From positions 1 through 19,758 of the forward strand of contig SLOW01000182.1 of the NCBI GenBank assembly GCA_007132315.1: 19,758 nucleotides of DNA. Reading direction: 5' to 3'. The notes beneath the pieces are model-generated. The model ran no database searches. It saw nothing but the letters and a program-made list of their open reading frames with translations, and was not told the DNA's origin. Made by a program: the position numbers and the translations under genes. Shown here piece by piece: positions 1-7,143 of this stretch. The DNA is from Opitutales bacterium (GTDB taxonomy: Bacteria > Verrucomicrobiota > Verrucomicrobiia > Opitutales > T3Sed10-336). Numbering within the stretch: the stretch's first letter is position 1; the number at the start of each line of letters is the position of its first letter.

Positions 1-940
1 GCACAATGAGCACCCCGACGTAAACGAAAATGAACGCCAGCTCCACCGGTCCGTAGTCGAACCGCTGGCTCGCCAGGAACGTCAGAGTGAACTCCATTCC
101 GCTGAACGCCAGGACGTAAATAAAAAAGATCAAATTCGCCCGCCTGACCTCGGGGCGGAGGCGGGCCCGGAGAAGGACCCCCGGCGTCCTCTCGGCGAAG
201 TAGTCTCCGCGCCGGTCCGCCGGCAGGGTCTCCCGAAAACGGGTCAGCACCCACACAAAATTCACCGCCGCCAGGAAAAACGCCACCAGGGCCGGACCGG
301 AGAACGGGTTGACTCCCCAGGCTTCGAGCCCGGGCGCGAGTGCCAGCAGGTCAATTCGGGCGCTCAATCCGCCGATGGCCGGGCCCATAATGAACCCCAA
401 TCCGAACGCGATTCCAACCAGCGCCATCCCGCGCGCCCGCCGTTCTGGCGGAGTGACATCCGCGATGGCGGCCGAGGCGACCGACAGGTTTCCGGCCATC
501 AAACCTCCCAGCAAGCGGGCGACGATAAAGAGCAGAAACGAACCGCTGAAGAACCACAGGGCGTAGCTCAGCCCGGTCCCGCCCACCGTCCACAGCAGGA
601 TGCCGCGCCGGCCGTAGCGGTCGGACAACCGTCCCCAAAACGGAGCCGACAGAAACTGGAGAAAGGCGTAAATCGCCCCGAGAAATCCCCCGAATAGCAC
701 GGCGGTGTAGTGACCGCTGCCCTCCCCGGGTTGGTCGAACGTCTCCAGGAACCGCAACAGCCCTGCCAACAAGCCGTCCTCGCCCTCCCCCGCCAAGTAA
801 TATTCGAGGATGCCGGGAAAGAGAGGAAAGATGATGGAGAACCCGATCAGGTCGATAAACAGGGTCAGAAAAATCACTCCCAGAGGAAGACGACCCTCCC
901 CTGAAACGGATTGCGCTCGGACTTCGGCACGATCACTCAT
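1..940 (-). CDS. MFS drug-type transporter (DHA1/TetA-like), cut by left edge
   Basis: An inner-membrane major facilitator carrier, probably a proton-driven exporter; the substrate cannot be read from the sequence. I translated the minus strand from the ATG at 940; the frame stays open for 313 codons to the window edge, so the C-terminal part is missing. Residues about 20-40 form TM1 (FLTLFIDLIGFSIIFPLFP). The cytoplasmic motif A is GRLSDRYGRR at 103-112. The motif-C-like glycine/proline helix GLGFIMGPAIGG lies at 180-191. An unusually long linker of about 35 residues separates TM1 from TM2 (around 45-80). It lies 170 bp downstream of rsmB on the same strand. That gap has a 6-bp hairpin (980-1000) and only a weak AGGAA about 13 nt before the ATG, so the gene may have its own promoter. 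The MFS call is firm; the drug-efflux subclass is inferred. Confidence 0.88.
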   Translation of the reverse strand, partial: MSDRAEVRAQSVSGEGRLPLGVIFLTLFIDLIGFSIIFPLFPGILEYYLAGEGEDGLLAGLLRFLETFDQPGEGSGHYTAVLFGGFLGAIYAFLQFLSAPFWGRLSDRYGRRGILLWTVGGTGLSYALWFFSGSFLLFIVARLLGGLMAGNLSVASAAIADVTPPERRARGMALVGIAFGLGFIMGPAIGGLSARIDLLALAPGLEAWGVNPFSGPALVAFFLAAVNFVWVLTRFRETLPADRRGDYFAERTPGVLLRARLRPEVRRANLIFFIYVLAFSGMEFTLTFLASQRFDYGPVELAFIFVYVGVLIV

Positions 941-979
941 GCCAACCCGCGGTTTCCTGAGGGTTTGCTCCGACCGTTC

Positions 980-1000
980 GCCCGGCCTTTAAAACCGGGC
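980..1000. repeat. Inverted repeat in the leader of the MFS gene
   Basis: GCCCGG (980-985) and CCGGGC (995-1000) form a 6-bp stem with a 9-nt A/T-rich loop. It sits about 40 bases upstream of the MFS start, in the 170-bp gap after rsmB. No clean U-run follows on the minus strand (GAACGG follows). On the plus strand the following bases are TCGTTTCTTG. It could be a weak terminator, an operator or a leader hairpin; the sequence does not decide. Confidence 0.3.
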
Positions 1001-1110
1001 TCGTTTCTTGTCATGAATACTTCCATCGCTGGGAGTGTGAGACACATTCAGAGAATGGCGCGGGGGGCAAGTCGAATACTTCGCGGCGTCGCGGAATCGG
1101 AGGCTGCGTG

Positions 1111-2454
1111 TCATCGCACCCGCCGCATCAGGAAAGCCGCGCCCCCGTCGTGGCCGGTCTCCCAGGGATAATGAACCCGCGAGTTCTCGCCGACGAAACG
1201 TCCCTCGACGGCCTCCAGAAATGCGGCCACCTGAGCCGTGTTTTCCTCCTCGTCGATACTACACGTGCTGTACACAAGACGCCCTCCCGGCCGGACAAAC
1301 ACCGCCGCCGCCCGCAACAGTCGCCGCTGGAGGCCCACGAGTTCCTTCAGCCCCGTCTCGGTGAGCAGCCAGCGCGCCTCCACCCGACGGCGAAAGACGC
1401 CCGAGTTGGAGCAAGGCACGTCGATCAGGACGGCATCGTAGGCTTCCGGCAGCCCGCGGGCGGCGAGGTCGCCGGGAACGATCTCGGGCAACGAACCCCC
1501 GTAAGCCACCGCTCGACACCACGGGTATCGCGACAGGTTTTCCTCCAGGCGCCGCAGTCTCGGACCCGGGCGGTCCAGAGCGACCAAATCGCGATCCCCG
1601 GCGCCCTCCCCGAGCCGCGCCGCCAACAGCAACGTCTTACCTCCCGGAGAGGCGCACAGATCGAGCACGTTTTCCCCGGCCACGGGGGCCAAGAGTTCCG
1701 GAGCCAGCCGCGTCGAGGGATCCTGAACATAGGCCCGGCCAGACGCCAGGAGCTCTTGAGCCAACGGCCACCCGCCCGCTCCAATCCGGACAAAACCCGG
1801 CCATTCGGTGGGGATCAATCCGTCTGCAACCCCCTCGGGCGGTTCGACGTACAGGCGCAGGTAGTCCGGAGCCGGCTCTTGACTCCAGGCCAACAGACTC
1901 CGGACCCGATCCCAGCCGAAAGCACAAATCCACCTTTCCACCAGCCACTTGGGGTGGCTGTACAAGCGGGCCAGATCATCGGCGGAGGCCGGTTCCTCCA
2001 CCAGAGCACTCCGGAAGGTCTCCCGCAGGCGGCGCAACACGGCGTTCACGAGCCGGGCCTCCGGTGCGCTGAGCAGCCGCTTGGCCCGATCCACCGCATG
2101 ATGGACCACTTGCGGAGCTCGCGCTCCCTCGTTTTCCCGCACGTCGGCCAGAATCTCGAAGCCCGCCACCAGGAGCAACGCCTTGAGGCGCCCTTTGGGT
2201 ATTCGTCGCACATTTTGTTTGATGGCCCACTCAATCAGCGCTATATTTCTTGCAACGCCGTAGAGCAGACTCTGGCGTCGGCGCCTTTCCTCTTGCGGAA
2301 GTTCGGTCGCCGTCCCCTCCTGGAGACGAGCGAGCCGACGATCCGACTTAAAGAATTCGTTCGTCAACGCAACCGCCGATTCCCATGCATCGGGCGCAAC
2401 CGTCTTTTTGCTTTTCATTAAAAAGGTAATACTGACACAATGATCTCTTTCCAT
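1111..2454 (-). CDS. rsmB: 16S rRNA cytosine-C5 methyltransferase RsmB-type (NusB domain + SAM methyltransferase)
   Basis: Transfers a methyl group from SAM to C5 of a cytosine in 16S rRNA (C967 in E. coli) during small-subunit maturation. The 447-residue product has the family layout. A helical NusB-like RNA-binding domain covers roughly residues 20-150. The Rossmann methyltransferase follows, with SAM motif VLDLCASPGGKT at 263-274, motif IV IDVPCSNSGVFRR at 344-356 (Cys348) and motif VI LVYSTCSIDEEEN at 393-405. Cys398 is the expected nucleophile and Cys348 the release cysteine of the RsmB/NOL1/NOP2/Sun family. Length is normal for RsmB. Two starts are possible: ATG at 2454 or, 12 codons in, ATG at 2418. 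Neither has a clear Shine-Dalgarno, and the later start removes a non-conserved-looking tail. The gene diverges from greA with only 23 bp (or 59 bp) between start codons. Confidence 0.93.
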   Translation of the reverse strand: MERDHCVSITFLMKSKKTVAPDAWESAVALTNEFFKSDRRLARLQEGTATELPQEERRRRQSLLYGVARNIALIEWAIKQNVRRIPKGRLKALLLVAGFEILADVRENEGARAPQVVHHAVDRAKRLLSAPEARLVNAVLRRLRETFRSALVEEPASADDLARLYSHPKWLVERWICAFGWDRVRSLLAWSQEPAPDYLRLYVEPPEGVADGLIPTEWPGFVRIGAGGWPLAQELLASGRAYVQDPSTRLAPELLAPVAGENVLDLCASPGGKTLLLAARLGEGAGDRDLVALDRPGPRLRRLEENLSRYPWCRAVAYGGSLPEIVPGDLAARGLPEAYDAVLIDVPCSNSGVFRRRVEARWLLTETGLKELVGLQRRLLRAAAVFVRPGGRLVYSTCSIDEEENTAQVAAFLEAVEGRFVGENSRVHYPWETGHDGGAAFLMRRVR

Positions 2455-2477
2455 TCAACAAAAGCTCTCAGATCGCT

Positions 2478-4328
2478 ATGACCAAGGACGCCGTTCAAGA
2501 ACTCATCGAAAAAAACCCGGTATTGAAGCCCGCCAAGGACAAGCTGCTGCAAATGCAACCCGGGCGCTACTGCATTCACCAAAGCTGGGGCTTCGGGCGA
2601 ATCAAGGAATACCAGGAAGCCGAGAACCGGGTAATCATCGACTTCCAGGACAAGGCCGGGCACTCCATGGACCCGGCCTTTTGCGCCAACACGATGGAGG
2701 TGCTTCCGGAGGAGCATTTGCTCGTCCGGCAACAGACCGAACCGGCGGTGGTCGCCGACATGATCGAAAAGCGACCGGCCGATCTGGTGAAGGAGGCTCT
2801 CAAGCAGTTCCCCAACCAGGCCGCTACCGGCGTTGAACTGGAATCGCTGCTCAGCCGGCTGATCGGTCAGGCGAAATTCAAGCGCTGGTGGACCGCCGCC
2901 AAGCGGCACTTGGCAAAGGATCCCCACATTGCGGTTCCGGCCAAGAAAACCGAGTGTTACTACCTCCGCGAACAGGCGCTAAACGCCGATCAGGAGATTC
3001 TGGAAAACTACCAGAGCACCCAGTCGGCCAAGCGCAAGATCCGCCTCGCCCGCGACCTGATCGAACATTGCGAGAGCCGTGAAGACCTGCGTGAAAACCT
3101 GCGCCCGATCCTCGAAGACCTCAATCAGGTCATCATCGAAAGCAATCAACTCACGCAGTCCGAACGCCTCCAGGGAGCCTGGACTCGCGATGACTTGACG
3201 CGGATCCTCGGCGAGAACCCGAGCCAACTGGAGCCGACCACCGGCTCGATGATCAGCTCGGCGTCGGATCTGACCGCGATCGCCGAGAACCTGCCCAGCA
3301 ATCTCCAGAAGCGCCTGTTGACCCTGGTTCGGGATACTTATCCGGGAGAGTGGAAACCGCTGGTTTTCGACCTGCTAAAGAACAGCCACGGCAAGTTCAC
3401 CACCGAGTGCATCAATTTCCTAGTGGAAAACGGCTGCGAAGAAGAACTTGCCGCCACGCTCCGTCGCTGGCTGAACGAACAAAACCTGCGGGGGCCGGTC
3501 CTGTACTGGATCCTCAAGAACCGCAATTCACGAAAGTTCGCCAACATCATGACCGGGCTGGTCTCGCCCCACCTCTTGAACGCGATCTTCTTCGCCATCG
3601 ACTACGAAGCCCTGCAGCTCGCGGGCTCACGCAAGATTCCCCTGGCCGAGCTCCTCCACGACGACCGCGACCTGATTCGCGATCTCCTGCTCACAGCCGA
3701 CACCGAAATCGCCCGCGACCTCGCCAACAATCTTCTGATCAACCAGGGGTTCGAGGAGTTGACGAAGAAATCGCTTCTCGCCCGCTTCATCAAACACTTC
3801 CCCAGCGTGCAGAACCTGGTGGCTGGGGAAACCGAAACCGAAGGCGAGCGCCTGATCGTCTCGCGCGAAAGCTACGACCGCCGCGGCCGCGAGTACGAAG
3901 AGATCGTCAGCAAGAAGATCCCGGAAAACAGCAAGGCCATCGCCGAGGCGATGGAGCACGGAGACCTCCGCGAAAACTCCGAATACAAGATGGCCAAGCA
4001 GGACCAGCAGATGCTCCTGGCCCGCAAAGCCAATCTCGAAAAGGATCTCGCCCGTGCGGAGATCACCGATTTTTCCAGCGCCCCGGCCGACCAGGTCGGC
4101 ATCGGCACGATCGTCGGCCTGCGCCAGGGCTCCACCAACCGCAAGGTGATCTACTCGATCCTCGGGGCCTGGGACAGCGACCCGGACAACAACATCCTAT
4201 CCTACAAGACGCCTCTGAGCCAGAGCCTGCTGGGCCGGCGCGAGGGAGAAACGATCGAACTTCAGATCGGCGACACCACGGAATCGTGGAAGATCGAGTC
4301 CATCAGCCGGTACCGCGAAAACGACTGA
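2478..4328 (+). CDS. greA: Transcription elongation factor GreA, extended PVC-type with ~450-residue N-terminal region
   Basis: The C-terminal ~165 residues (about 452-616) are a complete GreA-like factor, which rescues backtracked RNA polymerase by stimulating transcript cleavage. The coiled-coil finger runs about 458-530 and carries EHGDLRENSEY at 493-503. Asp496 and Glu499 match the acidic tip residues (Asp41/Glu44 of E. coli GreA). The FKBP-like domain (about 538-616) starts VGIGTIVGL. Ordinary GreA is about 158 residues, so some 450 residues are extra. Residues 30-80 contain QSWGFGRIKEY and a small beta-rich pattern suggestive of a Tudor/CarD-like RNAP-binding fold (inference). Residues 100-450 are helical, with regularly spaced leucines. 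Long GreA proteins are known in Chlamydia and Verrucomicrobia. The ATG at 2478 has no visible Shine-Dalgarno. The next gene starts 22 bp downstream, so they are probably co-transcribed. Confidence 0.9.
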   Translation: MTKDAVQELIEKNPVLKPAKDKLLQMQPGRYCIHQSWGFGRIKEYQEAENRVIIDFQDKAGHSMDPAFCANTMEVLPEEHLLVRQQTEPAVVADMIEKRPADLVKEALKQFPNQAATGVELESLLSRLIGQAKFKRWWTAAKRHLAKDPHIAVPAKKTECYYLREQALNADQEILENYQSTQSAKRKIRLARDLIEHCESREDLRENLRPILEDLNQVIIESNQLTQSERLQGAWTRDDLTRILGENPSQLEPTTGSMISSASDLTAIAENLPSNLQKRLLTLVRDTYPGEWKPLVFDLLKNSHGKFTTECINFLVENGCEEELAATLRRWLNEQNLRGPVLYWILKNRNSRKFANIMTGLVSPHLLNAIFFAIDYEALQLAGSRKIPLAELLHDDRDLIRDLLLTADTEIARDLANNLLINQGFEELTKKSLLARFIKHFPSVQNLVAGETETEGERLIVSRESYDRRGREYEEIVSKKIPENSKAIAEAMEHGDLRENSEYKMAKQDQQMLLARKANLEKDLARAEITDFSSAPADQVGIGTIVGLRQGSTNRKVIYSILGAWDSDPDNNILSYKTPLSQSLLGRREGETIELQIGDTTESWKIESISRYREND

Positions 4329-4350
4329 GTCGTCTTCCGACGTTTCCTCC

Positions 4351-5289
4351 GTGCCGGATCCCTGGGATACTCTGAAGCTGCTGTCCGATTCGACCCGGTT
4401 GCGCCTGGTGGCGCTCCTTCGGTCGGACGAGCTGTCGGTGGCCGAATTGCAGGAAATCCTCGACATGGGCCAATCGCGGATCTCCTCGCACCTGGCCCTC
4501 CTGCGGCAAGGCGGATTGGTGACCGACCGGCGACAGGGCAAGAAAACGTTTTATTCCATCAACTCCGAGCTTCCCCCGGGGAGCGCGGAACTGACCCGGT
4601 CCGCTTGCCAGGCGGTGCGCGAGATGCCTCAAATGCGGGAGGATCGCCAGAATCTGGAACGCATTCTCGAACGCCGCCAGCGATACGCCGAGGAATACTT
4701 CAACGCGCTGGCCGGCCGCTTCGGCAAGAACCACTGTCCGGGGCGATCCTGGGAGGCCTTCGGCCACTTCCTGCTGCGCCTGACTCCGGCGATCGACATC
4801 GCGGACCTCGGCGCCGGAGAAGGGTTGGTTTCCCAGCTCCTCGCCCAGCGCGCCCGGCACGTTTACTGCATCGACAAATCGCGGCGCATGGTCGAGGTGG
4901 GAACGGAATCGGCGCGCAAGCACAACTTGAGCAACCTGGAGTTCCTCCTCGGCGACATCGAGGAAGTGCCTCTTTCCGACGCGTCGGTGGATCTCGCCCT
5001 GCTCAGCCAGGCTCTTCACCACGCCCGCCATCCGAAAAACGCGGTGAAGGAAGCCCACCGCATTCTCCGCCCGGGCGGCCAGGTGGTCATCCTCGACCTG
5101 AAAGAACACGATTTCGAACGGGCGCGCGAGCTCTACGCCGACCTGTGGCTGGGGTTCTCCGAAAACACGCTGTACCAGTTCCTGCGGGAAGCGGGCTTCA
5201 AAAACATCGAGGTCAACGTGGTCAGCCGCGAGAAGCAGGAACCCCATTTCCAAACCGTCCTGGCCTGCGGCGTAAAAACCGGGGCGTAA
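4351..5289 (+). CDS. ArsR-family HTH regulator fused to a SAM-dependent methyltransferase
   Basis: A single 312-residue chain with two domains. Residues 1-72 are an ArsR/SmtB winged helix: WDTLKLLSDSTRLRLVALL at 5-23, recognition region SRISSHLALLRQGGL at 42-56, and the wing around RRQGKKTFYSI. Residues ~75-145 form a charged helical linker. Residues ~146-308 are a class I methyltransferase with motif I ADLGAGEG (151-158), acidic loop CIDKSRRM (173-180), motif IV-like LALLSQALHHARHP (215-228) and RILRPGG (237-243). The HTH has no obvious metal-binding cysteine cluster, so metal sensing is unlikely. Fusions of this type are known in bacteria, some near methionine/SAM-cycle genes, which suggests SAM- or SAH-responsive regulation; that is inference, since no such genes lie here. 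Start is GTG with no Shine-Dalgarno visible, 22 bp after greA. Only 9 bp separate its stop from the convergent next gene. Confidence 0.85.
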   Translation: MPDPWDTLKLLSDSTRLRLVALLRSDELSVAELQEILDMGQSRISSHLALLRQGGLVTDRRQGKKTFYSINSELPPGSAELTRSACQAVREMPQMREDRQNLERILERRQRYAEEYFNALAGRFGKNHCPGRSWEAFGHFLLRLTPAIDIADLGAGEGLVSQLLAQRARHVYCIDKSRRMVEVGTESARKHNLSNLEFLLGDIEEVPLSDASVDLALLSQALHHARHPKNAVKEAHRILRPGGQVVILDLKEHDFERARELYADLWLGFSENTLYQFLREAGFKNIEVNVVSREKQEPHFQTVLACGVKTGA

Positions 5290-5298
5290 GCGCCGATC

Positions 5299-6237
5299 CT
5301 ACCCCGAATCCGCGCGCTTGAGGGTCACCAGGGAAATTTCCGGTCGGCAGTTCAACCGTATCGGGGTGTGAATCATGCCGAGTCCGCGATTCACCAGCAT
5401 GGTCAGATCGCCGTCGCGGAAAACTCCCTCGGCAAAGCGGCTTCCGTACTTTGAAGAAATGACGTTCGGCAACGGACCGTAAAACGGGAGTCGCACCTGA
5501 CCGCCATGGGTGTGCCCGGCAAAGATGAGTCCGTTTCGGTGCTCGCGCAACTTGGGAAACAGATCGGGATTGTGCATCAGGATCAAAGCCGGTTCATCCG
5601 GATCGATACCGGTGAACGCCCGCTCCGTATCGACGATCTGGGTGCCGAAATCCCGCAGACCCACCAGCGCCAGCCGGTCTCCTCGCCGCTCCAGATACAG
5701 GCCGGCATCCTGAAGTAACGGAATTCCCAGCCGTTCCATGAGCAGGCGGGTGGCGTGAAACGCGGCGGCGACATCGTGATTTCCCATCACGGCATAGAGG
5801 CCCATGCCGGCACGAATCGCGCCGAAGACACTCCCCAGGGGCTCCAGGAAACGCTTAATGTTTTGGTCCCGACTGATCTCCCAATCCATCGTCACGTAGT
5901 CGCCGGTGAGGAACACCAGGTCGGGATTCAGCGCATTCACGCTCTGAATACACCTCTCCAGATAATCAATTGGCACCATACCGCTGTGGTGCAAGTCGCT
6001 CACTTGGACGATCCGGATCCCCTCAAATCCTGCGGGCAGATCCTTCAGGGCAAGCGTCCGGCGCGTCACCACCGGATGGTAGGGCGCATACCGGAACAGA
6101 TACCAGCCACCGGCGGCGCCGCCCGCGGAAACGCCGCCCAGAATTTTGAGAAAATGCCGCCGCGAAATACGGCGCGGTCGCGGCGGCGACGAAACCGCGT
6201 TCTCCAGGAACGCACGCTGCCGCGAATTCCGGTTCAT
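5299..6237 (-). CDS. Metallophosphoesterase with twin-arginine signal (YkuE-like)
   Basis: A calcineurin-like phosphoesterase of 312 residues, probably acting on the periplasmic side of the inner membrane. A long basic N-terminus carries the twin-arginine motif SRRHFLK (25-31), followed by a glycine/alanine-rich hydrophobic stretch (32-48) that could be cleaved or kept as an anchor. All metal-ligand blocks are present in order: DLHHSG (81-86), GDYV (112-115), GNHD (152-155), a histidine in LILMHNPD (218-225) and GHTHGGQ (241-247). This set is typical of the YkuE/YaeI branch, whose members act on phosphoesters such as UDP-sugar lipids; the substrate here is unknown. ATG at 6237 is preceded by GGAGA about 10 nt upstream. 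It is convergent with the ArsR-methyltransferase gene and divergent from the DUF2062 gene. Confidence 0.9.
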   Translation of the reverse strand: MNRNSRQRAFLENAVSSPPRPRRISRRHFLKILGGVSAGGAAGGWYLFRYAPYHPVVTRRTLALKDLPAGFEGIRIVQVSDLHHSGMVPIDYLERCIQSVNALNPDLVFLTGDYVTMDWEISRDQNIKRFLEPLGSVFGAIRAGMGLYAVMGNHDVAAAFHATRLLMERLGIPLLQDAGLYLERRGDRLALVGLRDFGTQIVDTERAFTGIDPDEPALILMHNPDLFPKLREHRNGLIFAGHTHGGQVRLPFYGPLPNVISSKYGSRFAEGVFRDGDLTMLVNRGLGMIHTPIRLNCRPEISLVTLKRADSG

Positions 6238-6271
6238 ACCAGAACTGTCTCCCCGGAAAACCCAATTTTCC

Positions 6272-6294
6272 GCCCGCCTGGGAATCTGGCGGGC
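6272..6294. repeat. Inverted repeat in the divergent phosphoesterase/DUF2062 promoter region
   Basis: GCCCGCC (6272-6278) and GGCGGGC (6288-6294) form a perfect 7-bp stem with a 9-nt loop, placed 35 bp before the phosphoesterase ATG. A second, A/T-rich repeat (TTCAAA 6336-6341 / TTTGAA 6347-6352, 5-nt spacer) lies nearer the DUF2062 start. Their place between divergent genes fits operators or leader hairpins, but no regulator can be assigned and no convincing -35/-10 pair is visible. Confidence 0.3.
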
Positions 6295-6385
6295 TTCGTC
6301 GACAGACTCCTTGAAAAAAACGCTTTCATCACACCTTCAAATCTCTTTTGAATGAACTTTTGCCCTCGCCGCAATTCTTATTCAC

Positions 6386-6413
6386 AGGAGCGGGGATTCC
6401 CGCTCAGTTCATG
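6386..6413 (+). promoter_or_regulatory. Ribosome-binding region with hairpin between Shine-Dalgarno and ATG
   Basis: The Shine-Dalgarno-like AGGA at 6386-6389 is 21 nt from the ATG at 6411, too far for normal initiation. Between them GCGGG (6390-6394) and CCCGC (6399-6403) can pair as a 5-bp hairpin with a GATT loop. If folded, the effective spacing is 7 nt (TCAGTTC), which is ideal. This supports ATG 6411 as the start over the upstream in-frame TTG at 6348, which has no ribosome-binding site. Confidence 0.35.
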
Positions 6414-6983
6414 GAAAGCGAACAAGACAGATTGCAGACGTTGCGCCACGCCAGAATCCGGCGCGTCAAACAACTCCTGCGCTGGCTGCCGCGACGCGCC
6501 AACCTGGAAAGGTATCCCGTCCTCAAATGGTTCGCCCATATGGCGCGAAAACGACCGTTTCTCTGGTCCTTCAAGGTACCCAACGTTTCACCCGCCTTCT
6601 ACGCCGGTTCCATCCTGGCGTTCCTGCCCCTGTACGGCGTGCAAATCGGCCTCTCCCTGGCGGCCGCGGTGATTTTCCGCGCGAATCTGCCTATCCTGTG
6701 CGGCCTCCAGTTCATCAGCAATCCCTTGACCGTTCCGCTCATCTATCCGTTGAACTTTTTCGTCGGACGTCGTCTGATCCACGTTTTCAGCTTCGGCGGG
6801 GATCCCGGTATCTTGGGGAACTGGTTCTTTTCCCTCATCGTGGGCGGTTTTGTCATCGGTTTGATTTTCGGCGCCGCTCTCGACCTTTTCTACCGGATCG
6901 CGGCCTGGCAGGCCACCACCCAACACCGACGGGTCAAAGAAAACCGTTCCGGCCGGAACGACACCGAGAGCGGCCGGAATTAA
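6411..6983 (+). CDS. DUF2062 family inner-membrane protein
   Basis: A 190-residue protein from ATG 6411 (211 residues if the unsupported TTG at 6348 is used). The N-terminus is strongly basic (LRHARIRRVKQLLRWLPRR). The family signature follows: a short segment with SPAFYAGSILAFLPLYGVQ, then hydrophobic helices, the block FISNPLTVPLIYPLNFFVG, and a last helix SLIVGGFVIGLIFGAALDLF. These are the hallmarks of DUF2062 (PF09835), small multi-helix inner-membrane proteins of unknown role. The C-terminal tail is polar and basic. It stands alone between a divergent phosphoesterase and a convergent LysM protein. A 160-bp gap follows the stop, with no clear terminator. Confidence 0.85.
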   Translation: MESEQDRLQTLRHARIRRVKQLLRWLPRRANLERYPVLKWFAHMARKRPFLWSFKVPNVSPAFYAGSILAFLPLYGVQIGLSLAAAVIFRANLPILCGLQFISNPLTVPLIYPLNFFVGRRLIHVFSFGGDPGILGNWFFSLIVGGFVIGLIFGAALDLFYRIAAWQATTQHRRVKENRSGRNDTESGRN

Positions 6984-7143
6984 GACAGCGATTCGAGTGT
7001 GGAGCCGAAGCCGTGGACGGTAATTTAAACGGAACCATTAAAGGAGGCAATGAGTCGGGATCCGATAACAGGCCTGCGAGGGCTGCCGCGGATCCAGGCG
7101 GCACGGCGCAAATCCGTTCCGGCCGTCTGGCCATCGGCGGGTT

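Noticed and set aside
1108..2421. 437-codon plus-strand ORF covering almost all of rsmB
   Set aside because: It is antisense to a gene with all RsmB motifs; its translation is Arg/Pro/Gln-rich low-complexity text with no family features, as expected from a G+C-rich complementary strand.
3350..4375. 341-codon plus-strand ORF inside greA in another frame
   Set aside because: Arg/Pro-rich shadow of the GreA frame, no domain signature; the GreA catalytic-tip frame is certain.
4303..5253. 316-codon minus-strand ORF opposite the ArsR-methyltransferase
   Set aside because: Antisense to a two-domain gene with clear motifs; no recognisable content.
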